Shown here: positions 63,782 through 64,000 of the stretch, in pieces
Numbering within the stretch: the stretch's first letter is position 1
Layout of the letters: each line of letters begins with the position of its first letter
Assembly: GCA_019352875.1 (NCBI GenBank)
Contig: JAAAFW010000015.1
Coordinates: 372,001 to 436,000 of the forward strand
Length of the DNA: 64,000 bases
Reading direction: 5' to 3'
Origin: Pedobacter cryoconitis
GTDB taxonomy: Bacteria; Bacteroidota; Bacteroidia; Sphingobacteriales; Sphingobacteriaceae
Translations under genes and position numbers: made by a program
Notes under the pieces: model-generated
The model's input: only the letters and a program-made list of their open reading frames with translations
Told to the model about the DNA's origin: nothing
Database searches by the model: none

Positions 63782-63898
63782 ATGAGGCGACAAACCTTGA
63801 TTAATTTTGGCTTAGAAACTGCCTTAAAAGAATTTTGTGATAGTATGACGGGAATAAATGGGGGAACAACCGTAAGAATAGAGCTTGATGCAGACTGA
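63782..63898 (+). pseudogene. Sensor histidine kinase remnant (fragment near the DHp/ATPase junction)
   Basis: A 38-codon reading gives RRQTLINFGLETALKEFCDS and a short continuation to TGA at 63896. The segment NFGLETALKEFC matches the region between phosphoacceptor helix and ATPase domain in NarX/LuxR-type kinases. Neither half of the kinase is present on either side. The response-regulator ATG begins 1 bp after the stop. Confidence 0.5.
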
Positions 63899-63899
63899 T

Positions 63900-64000
63900 A
63901 TGATCAAAATTATTATTGTTGACGACCACCCGATTGTAACTGAAGGCGTTAAAGCTTTGCTGACAAATAATCCCGGCCTTACCGTTCTCGAAACTTTTGA
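63900..64000 (+). CDS. LuxR/NarL-type response regulator (partial, cut by the window end)
   Basis: Opens MIKIIIVDDHPIVTEGVKAL, the standard receiver start of the NarL/FixJ family: DD acidic pocket and HPIV. Only 33 codons are in view, so the phosphoacceptor Asp and the HTH domain are outside the window. Its start follows the kinase remnant by 1 bp. Confidence 0.85.
   Translation, partial: MIKIIIVDDHPIVTEGVKALLTNNPGLTVLETF

Overview
The window looks like chromosome from a Sphingobacteriaceae-type Bacteroidota, most likely Pedobacter or a close relative. This is inferred from moderately AT-rich DNA, repeated TAnnTTTG promoter boxes (the Bacteroidota -7 element), a short RpoD-type sigma factor without region 1.1, a TonB-dependent receptor, and Bacteroidota-style GyrA and GltB. 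No 16S gene is present, so the genus is an inference.

Layout. 1-5000: minus-strand group (thioesterase-fold DUF4442, AlbA_2/Schlafen-type regulator, MATE exporter, membrane metallophosphoesterase), then hemF. 5100-14300: gyrA, two tandem secreted TPR paralogs, a Tet-like MFS exporter, a FUSC membrane protein, Ohr. 14380-17480: minus-strand wbqC-like, corA and mgtE. 17500-26900: housekeeping block (GT2, aroQ, xerD, prmC, ribD, EamA, YigZ/IMPACT, nucleoside phosphorylase, Bcr-type MFS, MscS). 26900-30100: accessory sigma factor with a small helical partner, Lrp regulator, KTSC protein, lipid A-type acyltransferase. 30100-37200: mqo, proA, proB and a large GH63/MGH1-like hydrolase. 37200-46500: two PAP2 phosphatases, DoxX, YtxH, pirin, TonB receptor, FrnE-type DsbA, divergent galM/galK, TrmH-type methyltransferase. 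46500-57400: gltBD, SRP RNA (ffs), transaldolase, a repeat-rich non-coding stretch, GmhB-type phosphatase, OPT transporter.

The accessory part begins at tRNA-Lys (57544-57616). Directly after it lies a decayed island to about 61030: a large serine recombinase lacking its catalytic half, whose stop codon lies inside the tRNA 3' end; two about 118-bp direct repeats (58350 and 60009) bracketing an SRPBCC-ArsR-DinB operon with two operator-like palindromes and a broken PEP-synthase fragment; and a frameshifted HEPN-like gene. The last kilobases hold a Gfo/Idh/MocA oxidoreductase, a lipoprotein, a small secreted protein, a histidine-kinase remnant and the start of a LuxR/NarL response regulator cut by the window edge.

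How genes work together: gltB-gltD form the NADPH glutamate synthase and proB-proA take glutamate toward proline; galM and galK start the Leloir pathway; corA and mgtE give two Mg2+ uptake routes in one unit; the accessory operon is probably self-regulated by its ArsR protein. I found no CRISPR array, complete insertion sequence or complete defence system. The most interesting new structure is the repeat-bracketed cassette in the tRNA-Lys island.
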